From the NCBI RefSeq assembly GCF_000744095.1, contig NZ_JQLI01000008.1, forward strand, positions 1,612,001-1,676,000: 64,000 nucleotides of DNA. Reading direction: 5' to 3'. The translations under genes and the position numbers were made by a program. Source of the stretch: Cupriavidus necator A5-1. GTDB taxonomy: Bacteria > Pseudomonadota > Gammaproteobacteria > Burkholderiales > Burkholderiaceae. This document shows, piece by piece, positions 29,264 to 37,358 of this stretch; position 1 is the first letter of the stretch; the number at the start of each line of letters is the position of its first letter. The notes below the pieces were generated by a model that did no database searches, was not told the origin of the DNA, and saw nothing but the letters and a program-made list of their open reading frames with translations.

Positions 29264-30337
29264 TCAGGTGGATACGGTCGGCGGCGCGGCGATGCTTCCG
29301 CTCACGCGCAGTGCGTGCGGCAGCAGGGTCACGCGCGCGGCGGCTGGCGTTTCGCCGGTTGGCGCATGCAGCCACGCCAGCAAGTGGCCGACGGCGCGCG
29401 CGCCGATGTCGGTATTGGGTTGCACCACGGTGGCCAGCGGGGGCTCCATCACGCTGCCGAGCGCGATGCCGTCGTAGCCGAGCACGGAGACATCGTCCGG
29501 CACGCGCAGGCCCAGCCGCCGCAGGTCCGAGATCACGCCGATGGCGAGCAGGTCGTTGGTGCAGAAGAAGGCCGTGGGGGCATCGTCTTCATCGATCAGT
29601 GCGCGGATCTGTGCAGCGTTGCTGGCGGTATGCGAGGGCAGGGACAGCACGGGCAACGGCGCCAGGCCGTGCGCGTGCATCGCGTCCTGGTAGCCGGCAT
29701 AGCGCTGGCGCGCGCGGTCCGAGGCAATGAACGCGCCGGACACCACGACGATGCGCCGGTGCCCGGCGGCGATCAGCGCCTCCACCCCGTCGCAGGCGCT
29801 GCCGCGGTTGTCCACGGAGACGGAATGCCTGCGGCTGCGCCCGCCCGCCTGGTTGTACGCCAGCACGTAGGGCACGCCCTCGGCGTCGAGCTGGTCCAGC
29901 ACCGCACTGTGCGCGGCGTCCGCCACCGTCAGCACCATGCCGTCCACGCGATGGCGCAGCAGGTACTCGATCCGCTCGCGCTCGCGCATCGGGTCGTAGC
30001 CGCTGGTGACCAGCATCAGCGAGTAGCCCGCGGCCAGCGCGGCCTCCTCGATGCCACGCCAGCATTCGGCGAACACGGCGTTGTCCATCGTCGGCAGCAT
30101 CACGCCGATCATCCGCGTCTGCTGGGCGCGCAGCTTGCTGCCGAGCAGGTTCGGGCGGAACTCCATCCTGCGCGCGGCGTCATGCACGCGCTGTGCGGTG
30201 CTGTCGCGCACCATGGCGGGATGGCTGAAGACGCGGGACGCCGTTGCCAGCGAAACACGCGCGGCGTCCGCGACGTCTGCCAGCGTCGGACCGCTGCCGG
30301 ATCTCGCCTTGCCATCGGGGCTATGCCTCCCAGTCAT
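29264..30337 (-). CDS. LacI-family transcriptional regulator
   Basis: This 357-residue repressor has an N-terminal LacI helix-turn-helix (TLADVADAARVSLATASRVF) and hinge followed by a periplasmic-binding-protein-like ligand domain (IGVMLPTMDNAVFAECWRGI onward). I chose ATG 30337, because the longer frame upstream is not family-like. It lies directly upstream of and in the same direction as the ABC operon. A perfect LacI-type palindrome lies 40 bases upstream of its start, so autoregulation together with control of the operon is likely. Confidence 0.9.
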   Translation of the reverse strand: MTGRHSPDGKARSGSGPTLADVADAARVSLATASRVFSHPAMVRDSTAQRVHDAARRMEFRPNLLGSKLRAQQTRMIGVMLPTMDNAVFAECWRGIEEAALAAGYSLMLVTSGYDPMRERERIEYLLRHRVDGMVLTVADAAHSAVLDQLDAEGVPYVLAYNQAGGRSRRHSVSVDNRGSACDGVEALIAAGHRRIVVVSGAFIASDRARQRYAGYQDAMHAHGLAPLPVLSLPSHTASNAAQIRALIDEDDAPTAFFCTNDLLAIGVISDLRRLGLRVPDDVSVLGYDGIALGSVMEPPLATVVQPNTDIGARAVGHLLAWLHAPTGETPAAARVTLLPHALRVSGSIAAPPTVST

Positions 30338-30376
30338 TTCCGCTGCGCTTCGCTGTGCCCGGTCAAGGCTGGCCAG

Positions 30377-30394
30377 AATGAAAACGTTTTCATT
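30377..30394. promoter_or_regulatory. LacI-type operator (18-bp perfect palindrome)
   Basis: AATGAAAACGTTTTCATT is a perfect 18-base palindrome with the central CG typical of LacI/PurR-family operators. It is 40 bases upstream of the lacI-type gene start and is the best binding-site candidate for that protein. Confidence 0.75.
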
Positions 30395-30520
30395 TCGAAT
30401 GGAAAAAAGCGGGCGTCCAAAACATTCCACCGGTGCGCGGCGTCAGGCCGTCGCTTGGATGAGAGGAATATTTACGCCCTGTATCGCCGCGTATTGTTTC
30501 CGCGCGTGATGACAGGCGCA

Positions 30521-30542
30521 TGACAGCGCACCAGCGCTGTCA
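30521..30542. repeat. Inverted repeat upstream of the LacI gene
   Basis: TGACAGCGC, ACCA, GCGCTGTCA form a 9-bp perfect stem with a 4-base loop. No T-run follows on either strand. It may be a second regulator site or an RNA hairpin; nothing else occupies 30400-30610. Confidence 0.45.
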
Positions 30543-30619
30543 CTGATCAACGCCAGGCGGGCGGGTATGACAGTGGGGCGTAGGGCCCGAACAGCATGGA
30601 TGCTGCCGATGAAAAAGAA

Positions 30620-30644
30620 GAGGCCAAGGCAATGCCTTGGCCTC
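30620..30644 (-). terminator. Rho-independent terminator of the DxYTDGA-repeat gene
   Basis: On the minus strand GAGGCCAAGGC, loop ATT and GCCTTGGCCTC make an 11-bp perfect stem followed by TTCTTTTTC. It lies about 40 bases after the stop of the small secreted protein gene, in the correct direction. Confidence 0.88.
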
Positions 30645-30682
30645 GATGCTGCGCGATCGCGCTTGATCAACCTGGTCTGCCA

Positions 30683-30943
30683 TCAAGCGCCATCGGTAAA
30701 CGTGTCACGCTTATCGATAGTTCTTGCGCCGTCGGAGAAGGCGTCACGCCTGTCCGAGATTCTGGCACCGTCCGTGTAGACATCGAACTTGCTTGTCTTT
30801 GCCCCATCACTGTATGGATCTGGCGTCCGCACCCCCATGGCGCCATCTGTGTAAACGTCGCGCGGACTGGTGGTCCCAGCCCATGCTGCCCCGGCGCACA
30901 ACGCGACCGTCGTCGCCCCCAGTACTAACAGTGTCTTGCTCAT
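30683..30943 (-). CDS. Small secreted protein with five DxYTDGA repeats
   Basis: The 86-residue product starts with a clear signal peptide (MSKTLLVLGATTVALCAGAA, cleavage probably after AWA at residue 23). The mature 63 residues are almost entirely five copies of a D-x-[YF]-[TS]-D-G-A motif: residues 29-35, 42-48, 54-60, 67-73 and 80-86, spaced 12-13 residues, the last forming the C-terminus. AGGGAGGTG precedes the ATG and a strong terminator follows the stop, so it is a self-contained gene. I do not know its function. The acidic DGA repeats could bind a metal or coat a surface; this is a guess. Confidence 0.75.
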   Translation of the reverse strand: MSKTLLVLGATTVALCAGAAWAGTTSPRDVYTDGAMGVRTPDPYSDGAKTSKFDVYTDGARISDRRDAFSDGARTIDKRDTFTDGA

Positions 30944-31295
30944 TTCCCACCTCCCTTCAGGTGGTAGTCGCCCCCGGCTGAAACAAAATTTGTCGTTCAA
31001 ATATAGATCGGTGGAAACCCTCGTCACTTCTGGTACATCGACAGTTTTGTCATGTGCGGCATCTGCGTAATGACTTTGCGGAATATCGGTTGCGCGAACG
31101 TCCGACCTGAAGAGTAGAAGTGTCGATACAAAGACAAGAGCCGGGCGAACCGGCGTGACGTGTGGGGTATCGATTACCAGGCACGGGATGCGAAGGCTTC
31201 CTCTTGCAACCGCCGGTGCACGGAGCCGACCGCCTCGAGCTGGCGGTCGGGGAGCAGCCGGCGCTGTTCAAGGTATCGAGCGTGCTGATGGGCCG
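30944..31295. other. Intergenic region between two small genes
   Basis: I see no supported gene here. On the minus strand a TATATT near 30998-31003 could be the -10 of the repeat-protein gene, with a weak GTGACG 16 bases before it. Confidence 0.4.
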
Positions 31296-31481
31296 TTAGA
31301 TCGAGGGCACGTGCAGTTGGCCATCGGGGCCTAGCACACGGCCGTCCGGCGTGGCGGGCAAATGGGTGACCTCCCACGCCAGAATTTGTTGCGGCGTGCG
31401 GTAGATCCCACCATGGATGGCGGACATAGCGGTGGCGTCGAGGGTGCGGCTGGGCAGGTCGCGGATGATCAGGGTGCTCAT
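31296..31481 (-). CDS. Double-glycine-leader peptide (bacteriocin-like precursor)
   Basis: This 61-residue product has the features of a double-glycine leader peptide. Gly24-Gly25 end the leader, with Leu14 (-12), Met19 (-7) and Ile22 (-4) at the classic hydrophobic positions (TLDATAMSAIHGG). The N-terminus MSTLIIRDLP resembles other betaproteobacterial GG-leader small proteins. Removing the leader leaves a 36-residue core without cysteine, containing PDGRVLGPDGQ as a short internal repeat. TTGGAGA precedes the start. Such peptides are normally cut and exported by peptidase-containing ABC transporters; none is in the window. Whether it is a bacteriocin, signal or something else is open. Confidence 0.65.
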   Translation of the reverse strand: MSTLIIRDLPSRTLDATAMSAIHGGIYRTPQQILAWEVTHLPATPDGRVLGPDGQLHVPSI

Positions 31482-31822
31482 GGTGGTTCTCCAACGGTTA
31501 GAGAGCGGGGGCGCTCGTACCGGAAAAAAGCAACGATCGTGCCTGTCGGGCGCAGGCGCAGCATTCTGCATGGAGTGAGGGCGGGCGTGATGCCAGCGGG
31601 GCCGCGGACGGTATGGAGTGTTGGGCTGCGCCGTACACCCGATCCACAAGGGATGGCGCCGGACCGACACCGGCGCCTGGCTTCGACCCATTCGCCGTTG
31701 GCGAAACCTGCTTTCGGAAAACCCGGTTTGCCTGGTCGCGCGATCGCTGGCATTGTTGGCAGCATGCCAGGCCCGTGATGCCTGGCCGCCACTAGCCTAA
31801 TCGGTTCCGGAGACCAGCGACC
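31482..31822. other. Intergenic region without a recognised gene
   Basis: The open frames here are not protein-like and no structured element stands out. It must contain the promoter of the GG-leader gene (minus) and of the CoA ester lyase gene (plus). Confidence 0.4.
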
Positions 31823-32716
31823 ATGCACGACAACCTGCCACAGCGCCTGCGCTCCCTTCTATTCGTTCCCGCGGACAGCGACCGCAAGCTGGCGGCATCG
31901 CTAAAGTCGGGGGCGGACGGGCTGGTGTTCGACCTCGAGGACGCCGTGCCGGAGCATGGCAAGGAAGACGCGCGGCGCAAGCTGGTGTCGTTCCTCGAGC
32001 AGAACCGCGCGTCGATGGAGCCGGCCTTGCTGGTGCGCGTCAACGGGCTGGCGTCAGGCCATATCCTGCGCGACCTCGCCGCCGTGATCCCGCACCGGCC
32101 AAACGCGATCGTGCTGCCGAAGTGCCGGAGCGTCGACGATGTGCACCGGCTCTGCGATTTCCTCGCAGCCTTCGAATGCGCGCTGTTGCCCGACAACTGG
32201 GAGGTCGCCATCATCGCCATGGCGACGGAATCCTCGGAAGGCGTGTTCGGCCTGTCGTCCTATCGCAATGCGCCAATGCGCCTGCGGGCGCTGATGTGGG
32301 GCGTGGACGATCTTGCCGCCGAGCTGGGCGCCTTCTCCTCGCATATCGGCAAGGAACTCACGGCACCGTTTTCCGTGGCGCGCACGATGTGCCTGCTGGC
32401 GGCCGCGCAGGCCGGCATCGATGCCATTGATGCAGTCAGTACCAGCCTGACAGACCCCGCGCAGATCGGGCAGGAAGCCGCGCAGGCGAAGCGCGACGGC
32501 TTTACGGCCAAGGCCGCCGCGCATCCTTCGCATATCGATGCCATCAATCAGGCTTTCATGCCGCAGGAGGAAGAGGTGCGTTGGGCCCGGCATGTCGTCG
32601 ACGCGTTCTCCAGGGTTGGCGCTTCGGGCGTGGCAAGGCTCGGCAATGCCATGATCGACCGGCCCCATTTGCGGCTGGCACACCGGATCCTGTGCCACGT
32701 GGACGGGGAGGACTGA
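31823..32716 (+). CDS. HpcH/HpaI-family CoA ester lyase (CitE-like)
   Basis: This 297-residue TIM-barrel protein resembles citrate lyase beta subunit and malyl-CoA lyases. The motifs RSLLFVPADSDRKL, ADGLVFDLEDAVPE (metal-binding Glu/Asp) and RVNGL are typical, and the end AAAHPSHIDAINQAF is the family C-terminal lid. It would cleave or form a beta-hydroxyacyl-CoA. It converges with the maleylacetate reductase gene, and its place in the gamma-resorcylate pathway is not obvious. It may belong to a different small unit. Confidence 0.87.
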   Translation: MHDNLPQRLRSLLFVPADSDRKLAASLKSGADGLVFDLEDAVPEHGKEDARRKLVSFLEQNRASMEPALLVRVNGLASGHILRDLAAVIPHRPNAIVLPKCRSVDDVHRLCDFLAAFECALLPDNWEVAIIAMATESSEGVFGLSSYRNAPMRLRALMWGVDDLAAELGAFSSHIGKELTAPFSVARTMCLLAAAQAGIDAIDAVSTSLTDPAQIGQEAAQAKRDGFTAKAAAHPSHIDAINQAFMPQEEEVRWARHVVDAFSRVGASGVARLGNAMIDRPHLRLAHRILCHVDGED

Positions 32717-33832
32717 TTCGGTTGGATCAGCCCCCCCCGGATCGTCCCAATCTGCTCCATTAGCCCGTTCGGCCGCTTCCGGCGGCTCGCCCCGGTAGGC
32801 CCGCTGCAGCAGCCCGAGTAGCGCCTCACGCTCCAGCGGCGCCGGATTCCAGTAAGGATTGGTGAGCGCGATATCCGCGGCTACCGGAATGTCCGACTCC
32901 CGGAAGCCGATGTCGCGAAGCGCGGTTGGCGCGCCATTGTTCCGCGCGAGTTCAAAGAGCGCGCGCGGACCGTCTTCCGCATCGAACGCTCGCCCGAGGA
33001 CCTGCATCGCCCGGGGCGTGCTCTTGCGGTTGTAGGCGAGCGCATGCGGCAGCACGATGGTGTGGGTCTCGGCATGGGGCAGGTTGAAGGTGCCGCCGAG
33101 GGTGTGGCACAGCTTGTGGTGCAAGGCCATGCCGACGTGGCCGAGGGTCGTGCCGCACAGCCAGGCTCCGTACAGGGCATCCGAGCGCGCCTGCATGTCG
33201 GCCGCATCCGAGCGGATGGCGGGAATGGCCCGCGCCAGCGCCCGGATGCCGAGTTCGGCGAACGTCTCCATGATGGGATTGCCGTCCCTGGCGTATAGCG
33301 CCTCGGCCGCGTGGGCGATCGCGTTAATTCCGCTGGTTACCGAAATGCCGACCGGAAGGCCCCGGGTCAGCTCCGGATCGTAGATGACCGTGCGCGGCAG
33401 CACGCGCGGATCTGAGCCCGTGCGTTTGCGTCCTTCGTCGGTGATGCCGTAGATCGGCGTCATTTCCGAGCCGGCGTAGGTGGTCGGCACAGCCACGACC
33501 GGCAGCCCGGTGTCGAGCGCGATGGCTTTGGCCAGGCCGATCGTGGAGCCGCCGCCGGTGGCGACCAGGCAGTCCGCGCCGGTGTCCTTTGCGGCTTTGC
33601 TCGCCTGTGCAGCGATGCCCGCCGGCACGTGCATCTGGGCCTGGTCGAAGATGCCTGCGGCAGTATCGCCGAGCAGGTCTGCCGCGTCGTGCGCGAGATC
33701 GATCTGGTTTGGTGTCGACAGGAACAGTGCCCGCCGGCAACCCAGGCGGTCGATCTCGGCGGGAAGTTGGGCAAATGCGCCGGCGCCGAACACGACGCGT
33801 GCCGGGTTGGCCTGGTAGACGAAGGGATTCAT
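32054..33832 (-). CDS. graC: Maleylacetate reductase with a missing stop (run-on frame)
   Basis: The first 360 or so residues are a maleylacetate reductase, the iron-alcohol-dehydrogenase-type enzyme that reduces maleylacetate to 3-oxoadipate. Signs are VVFGAGAFAQLP, ATGGGSTIGLAKAIAL, PTTYAGSEMTPIYG, HKLCHTLGG and LPHAETHTIVLPHA. The family ends near residue 355-365, but this frame has no stop there and runs another 220 codons antisense through the CoA ester lyase gene (663 bases of overlap). At the expected end lies a C8 tract (32731-32738); adding one base would bring TGA into frame at 32729-32727, giving a normal 368-residue protein. A sequencing slip, true frameshift or phase switch could explain it. 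The start overlaps the dioxygenase gene by four bases. Confidence 0.8.
   Translation of the reverse strand: MNPFVYQANPARVVFGAGAFAQLPAEIDRLGCRRALFLSTPNQIDLAHDAADLLGDTAAGIFDQAQMHVPAGIAAQASKAAKDTGADCLVATGGGSTIGLAKAIALDTGLPVVAVPTTYAGSEMTPIYGITDEGRKRTGSDPRVLPRTVIYDPELTRGLPVGISVTSGINAIAHAAEALYARDGNPIMETFAELGIRALARAIPAIRSDAADMQARSDALYGAWLCGTTLGHVGMALHHKLCHTLGGTFNLPHAETHTIVLPHALAYNRKSTPRAMQVLGRAFDAEDGPRALFELARNNGAPTALRDIGFRESDIPVAADIALTNPYWNPAPLEREALLGLLQRAYRGEPPEAAERANGADWDDPGGADPTESVLPVHVAQDPVCQPQMGPVDHGIAEPCHARSANPGERVDDMPGPTHLFLLRHESLIDGIDMRRMRGGLGRKAVALRLRGFLPDLRGVCQAGTDCINGIDAGLRGRQQAHRARHGKRCREFLADMRGEGAQLGGKIVHAPHQRPQAHWRIAIGRQAEHAFRGFRRHGDDGDLPVVGQQRAFEGCEEIAEPVHIVDAPALRQHDRVWPVRDHGGEVAQDMA
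32731..32738. repeat. C8 homopolymer at the maleylacetate reductase C-terminus
   Basis: Eight cytosines (G8 on the coding strand) sit about 100 codons after the last conserved block. A tract of nine would end the frame at once (GGC TGA), 11 bases clear of the convergent lyase gene. This marks the likely site of the frame error. Confidence 0.7.
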
Positions 33833-34740
33833 GCGGATTCCTTCCTTTCCTCCTGCACCGCTGCTGGTGGCGCTGTTGCTGCGGGCTTCGGGTTCAGCAC
33901 GAAATCGTGGTGCAGCGTGTAATAGGGCTGCTCCATCCGGATGCCGTCCGGTGCGATGCCGGGCGGGTGCGCGGTCCAGTCGGCGATCAGCGTCGAGCGC
34001 ACGCCGAACACCGCATCGGAGTCGAGATAGTCATCTTCATTGCGGAAGATGTGTGTGATCAGCCGTTCGTATCCTCCCGCCTCGATCTTGAAATGAAGGT
34101 GGGCGGGGCGCCACGGATGCCGCCCGAGGGCATCGAGCATCCTGCCGACCGGCCCGTCATGCGGAATGGGGTAGGGCACCGCCAGGATCGAGCGGAAGTG
34201 GAACTTGCCTTCAGCATCGGTCCGCAGCCGCGCCCGTGCCTGATGATCCGTCGCGTCGGGACGCTGGACATCGTAAAGGCCTTCGTCATCGGACTGCCAG
34301 ACGGCCAACTCCGCGCCGGCCACGGGTTTGCCGTCAAGCCCATGCACGCTGCCGGACACGAAGCACGGAATGCCGTGCGCGCCGTTTGCAATATCGTCGC
34401 CATTGTCGACCAGGGGCGAGTCCTCGACATAGAACGGGCCAAACACGGTGGCCTCTGTGCACCCTTGCGGTTTGCGGTTGTTCAGGGCCGTGACCAGCGT
34501 GGACAGTCCGAGGGTATCGGACAACAGGATGAATTCCTGCCGCTTGTCGTCGCACATCTGCCCGGTTTCCGTCAGGAAGCGGATGCCCTCGAACCATTCG
34601 TCTTCGGTCAGCCTGACTTCGCGTGCGAACTCGTGGAGGTGGCGAACCAGGCTTTCCATGATGGTCACCAACCTCGCGTTGCCAGTGCGGTTGGCCTCGA
34701 TCACCGCTTGCGTGATGCTGAATTCGTCGATGTCTCTCAT
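33829..34740 (-). CDS. graB: Hydroxyquinol 1,2-dioxygenase (intradiol)
   Basis: The 303-residue intradiol dioxygenase opens hydroxyquinol between its adjacent hydroxyls to give maleylacetate. The helical N-terminal linker domain is followed by the beta-sandwich with FGPFYVEDSPLVDNG, LAVWQSDDEGLYD (first Tyr ligand), ILAVPYPIPHDGPVG (second Tyr) and HPWRPAHLHFKI (the two His ligands), so the Fe(III) site is complete. The pairing with maleylacetate reductase, overlapping by four bases, favours hydroxyquinol over catechol. The long N-terminus also fits that subgroup. Confidence 0.9.
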   Translation of the reverse strand: MRDIDEFSITQAVIEANRTGNARLVTIMESLVRHLHEFAREVRLTEDEWFEGIRFLTETGQMCDDKRQEFILLSDTLGLSTLVTALNNRKPQGCTEATVFGPFYVEDSPLVDNGDDIANGAHGIPCFVSGSVHGLDGKPVAGAELAVWQSDDEGLYDVQRPDATDHQARARLRTDAEGKFHFRSILAVPYPIPHDGPVGRMLDALGRHPWRPAHLHFKIEAGGYERLITHIFRNEDDYLDSDAVFGVRSTLIADWTAHPPGIAPDGIRMEQPYYTLHHDFVLNPKPAATAPPAAVQEERKESA

Positions 34741-34800
34741 GTTCCGTGCATGGCCTGGGTTGGTGTCAGGCTGGCATCCGCCGGGGCGGATGCCAGGTGA

Positions 34801-35775
34801 CTACAGCTTGAACAGCTTGATCGCATTGGTGCGGCCGATCTTCTCGCGATCCGCCTCGCTGATGCTGGCACTATCGAACCATTTGGCCGCATGATCGATG
34901 TTCTCGAACGGCCAGTCCGTCGAGAACAGGATCCGGTCCGCGCCGATTTCCAGCATAGCGTCGATCAGCGTCTGGTTATGGAAGTTGCCGGACGTGGTCA
35001 GGTGGAAGTTCTGCTGGAAGTAGTGCCGGAAGGTCTTTTTGGCCGGATAGGTCTTGGGTGCCTTGACCCAGGCATTGCGGTTATCGATCCGCCACAGGCT
35101 GTAGGGCAGGCCTTCGCCAAGGTGACCCAGCACGATCTGGAGGGCGGGATGGCGATCGAACAGCCCCGACGCCATCAGCCGCAGCGCATGTACCGCCGTC
35201 TCCTGCCCGAATGCCCACGTCGGGCCCAGCAGCCACGGATGACCATCGTAGATCTGCGCCCATGATGCGATGGGATTGCGCGGGTGCAGGTAGAACGGCA
35301 CATCGAGCTGTTCAACCGCCGCCCAGAACGATGCGTATTGCGGCGCATCGTAGTACACGACATTCTCGGGTGTATCGATCTGGGAAAAGCCATTGACCAG
35401 CGCGCCGCGCATGCCGAGCTCATTGACGCAGCGGGTCAGCTCGGCGGTGGCGAAATCCGGATCCTGCAGCGGCAACGCGGCCAGCGCCTGGAAGCGGTCC
35501 GGGCGCCGCGAGACCTGCTCCGCCAGGAAGTCGTTGGCGCGCACCGCAAGTTCGCAGGCCTGCTTGCGATCCGGGATCGCCTGCACCGCGGGCGCGTTCA
35601 GCGAGAGCAGCATCATCTCCATGCCGTTCTCGTCCATTTGCCGAAGCCGGTCATCCTGGATATCGAGTAGGCGGTGGCTCAGCTCTTTCCAGTAGTCGCC
35701 GGGCACAAAGCCCGCGGAGTCGTTCAGCGTCTCGGGAATCGCAAAATGCTCTTCCAGTCCGATCTTTCCTTGCAT
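34801..35775 (-). CDS. graF: Gamma-resorcylate (2,6-dihydroxybenzoate) decarboxylase
   Basis: This 324-residue amidohydrolase-fold enzyme removes the carboxyl group of 2,6-dihydroxybenzoate to form resorcinol. The N-terminus MQGKIGLEEHFAIPET matches characterised gamma-resorcylate decarboxylases closely, placing the metal ligands at Glu8 and His10. Further blocks are FYLHPRNP (His ligand), GHPWLLGPTWAF, LGHLGEGLPY and ILFSTDWPFEN (Asp ligand). The ATG at 35775 gives the usual length; the longer frame upstream was rejected. It is the most specific marker that the cluster serves gamma-resorcylate. Confidence 0.93.
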   Translation of the reverse strand: MQGKIGLEEHFAIPETLNDSAGFVPGDYWKELSHRLLDIQDDRLRQMDENGMEMMLLSLNAPAVQAIPDRKQACELAVRANDFLAEQVSRRPDRFQALAALPLQDPDFATAELTRCVNELGMRGALVNGFSQIDTPENVVYYDAPQYASFWAAVEQLDVPFYLHPRNPIASWAQIYDGHPWLLGPTWAFGQETAVHALRLMASGLFDRHPALQIVLGHLGEGLPYSLWRIDNRNAWVKAPKTYPAKKTFRHYFQQNFHLTTSGNFHNQTLIDAMLEIGADRILFSTDWPFENIDHAAKWFDSASISEADREKIGRTNAIKLFKL

Positions 35776-35830
35776 GATGGTCCTTGTTTTCTGTCTGTGT
35801 GAAACGCGCGTATGGGCGGATAGGGCGCGC

Positions 35831-37099
35831 TCAATACTGTCCCTTGGGTTCCAGCCCAAGCAGATGTTGTCCGGCCATGGACGACACCGCATCCCAGTTC
35901 AGGCTGATGTGCTTAGCGATGGCATTACCGTCCCGCCACAGCCGCTGGATGGGCTGTGACAGCGCGAGGCCGTTGCCGCCGATGTTGTCGAAGATCGCAT
36001 TGATGGCGTCGCGGGAAAGCCGCGCCGCAAAGGCATGGTCCAGGCGGTTGCGGATCCGGGTATCGACATCGATCGCCTTGCCCGCCATGGCGTGCGTCTC
36101 GACCTCGGCGATGTCGCGGTAGATCAGCAGGCGCGCGGCATCGACCATCGCGGAAGCTTCCGCCACCCTGGACTGCACCGGGAAGAACTCGGCCAGGCGG
36201 CTGCCGCCGCCGGCGACGGCGCCCCGCGTGACGCGCGAGCCCGCCATCGCCAGGAACTCGTCGAGCGCTCCCTGTGCGGCGCCGAGAATGGGCGAGACCA
36301 GGCACACCGGCAATGCCGACAGGAAGGGGATGCGATAGATCGGGTTGGTGTTCAGCGCCGCACCGGGCGGGAGGTTGGACGACGCCTGCGCAAAGGTGAG
36401 CTTGCGATACGCGGGCACGAACGTCGGCGTCTTGATGTCGATGGCCTTGGAGCCGGTTCCCGCCTGGCCGGCGGTGAACCAGTCGTCATGCACGGACCAT
36501 TGCTCGCGCGGAACGAGAAGGAAGCCCGCGTGCGGCGTCGGCGTCTCGCCATCCGGCGCAAACTGCACGCCGATCATCGCCCATTGGGAGTTGTCGATAT
36601 TGGATGCCCAATGCCACCGGCCGGAGACGACGTAGCCGCCCTCTACGGCTTCGGCCTTGATGGTGGGGGCGTACGAACCGCAGACGATGGCGTCGGGATT
36701 CAGCTCCCACACATCGCGCTGTGCCTGGGCGGGGAAGGTCCCGATGAGCCACTGATGAACACTGCCCAATGAGCATCCCCATGCCGACGACGGACAACCC
36801 CGGCCGAGCTCGCTGATGATGTCGACAAAGGCCGAGAAGCCGAACTCATAGCCGCCGAACTGCGCCGGTTGCATCAGTCGGAAGAAGCCTGCATCGCGAA
36901 ACAGCGCCGTCGCCTCTTCGGACACGCGGCGGGACTCTTCCGTCTGCTGCGCATGGGGCTTCAGGAAGCCCTCTGAGATCTCCCTGGCGCATGCCACCAG
37001 CGTCGATAGTTCAGGCGCACCCGCAACTGGCGAGTGCCTGCCCGGGGCGCGCACAGGGTCCGCCCCAGTGGTCGGGATGGGTGTGGAGGAATGATTCAT
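35831..37099 (-). CDS. graA: Flavin-dependent resorcinol hydroxylase, oxygenase component
   Basis: The 422-residue protein has the acyl-CoA-dehydrogenase-like fold of two-component flavin monooxygenases (HpaB C2/HsaA group) that hydroxylate phenols with reduced flavin from a partner. Visible blocks are FRLMQPAQFGGYEFGFSAFV, SSAWGCSLGSVHQW, VVSGRWHWASNIDNSQW and a helical C-terminal bundle ending HAFAARLSRDAINAIFDNIGGNG. It opens the operon graA-graF-graB-graC. The partner reductase lies across the marR gene. Hydroxylation of resorcinol to hydroxyquinol follows from the neighbours; an acyl-CoA dehydrogenase role is unlikely because the substrate helix and Glu base are not evident. Confidence 0.85.
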   Translation of the reverse strand: MNHSSTPIPTTGADPVRAPGRHSPVAGAPELSTLVACAREISEGFLKPHAQQTEESRRVSEEATALFRDAGFFRLMQPAQFGGYEFGFSAFVDIISELGRGCPSSAWGCSLGSVHQWLIGTFPAQAQRDVWELNPDAIVCGSYAPTIKAEAVEGGYVVSGRWHWASNIDNSQWAMIGVQFAPDGETPTPHAGFLLVPREQWSVHDDWFTAGQAGTGSKAIDIKTPTFVPAYRKLTFAQASSNLPPGAALNTNPIYRIPFLSALPVCLVSPILGAAQGALDEFLAMAGSRVTRGAVAGGGSRLAEFFPVQSRVAEASAMVDAARLLIYRDIAEVETHAMAGKAIDVDTRIRNRLDHAFAARLSRDAINAIFDNIGGNGLALSQPIQRLWRDGNAIAKHISLNWDAVSSMAGQHLLGLEPKGQY

Positions 37100-37153
37100 C
37101 GCTGACTCTCTTCAGAACACGGCGTCGATGCCTGACCGGAATTTACGTCTTGA

Positions 37154-37171
37154 TATTTGCAAATGCAAATA
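37154..37171. promoter_or_regulatory. Candidate MarR operator upstream of graA
   Basis: TATTTGC, AAAT, GCAAATA is an inverted repeat with 7-base arms, 55 bases upstream of the graA start. The 15-base core TTGCAAATGCAAATA recurs at 37340-37354. Confidence 0.65.
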
Positions 37172-37336
37172 AAAATAGGTAGGGGATTACCCCGGCCAGG
37201 ATGCGTGTGGTCAGCTGCGATGGCGCATCAGGCGCGCCACGCGCGACCTACAGAGACAAGGCGCGTCAGCGCCCCTGGGAAAACCCCGATGAGAATTTCT
37301 TACTGATTGCGGAAGCGAGTATCTATACTGCCAAAC

Positions 37337-37354
37337 AACTTGCAAATGCAAATA
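37337..37354. promoter_or_regulatory. Second copy of the candidate MarR operator
   Basis: AACTTGCAAATGCAAATA shares 15 bases with the site at 37154, 183 bases away. It lies five bases beyond the marR stop, so both sites are in the graA promoter region. Confidence 0.6.
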
Positions 37355-37358
37355 ACCG

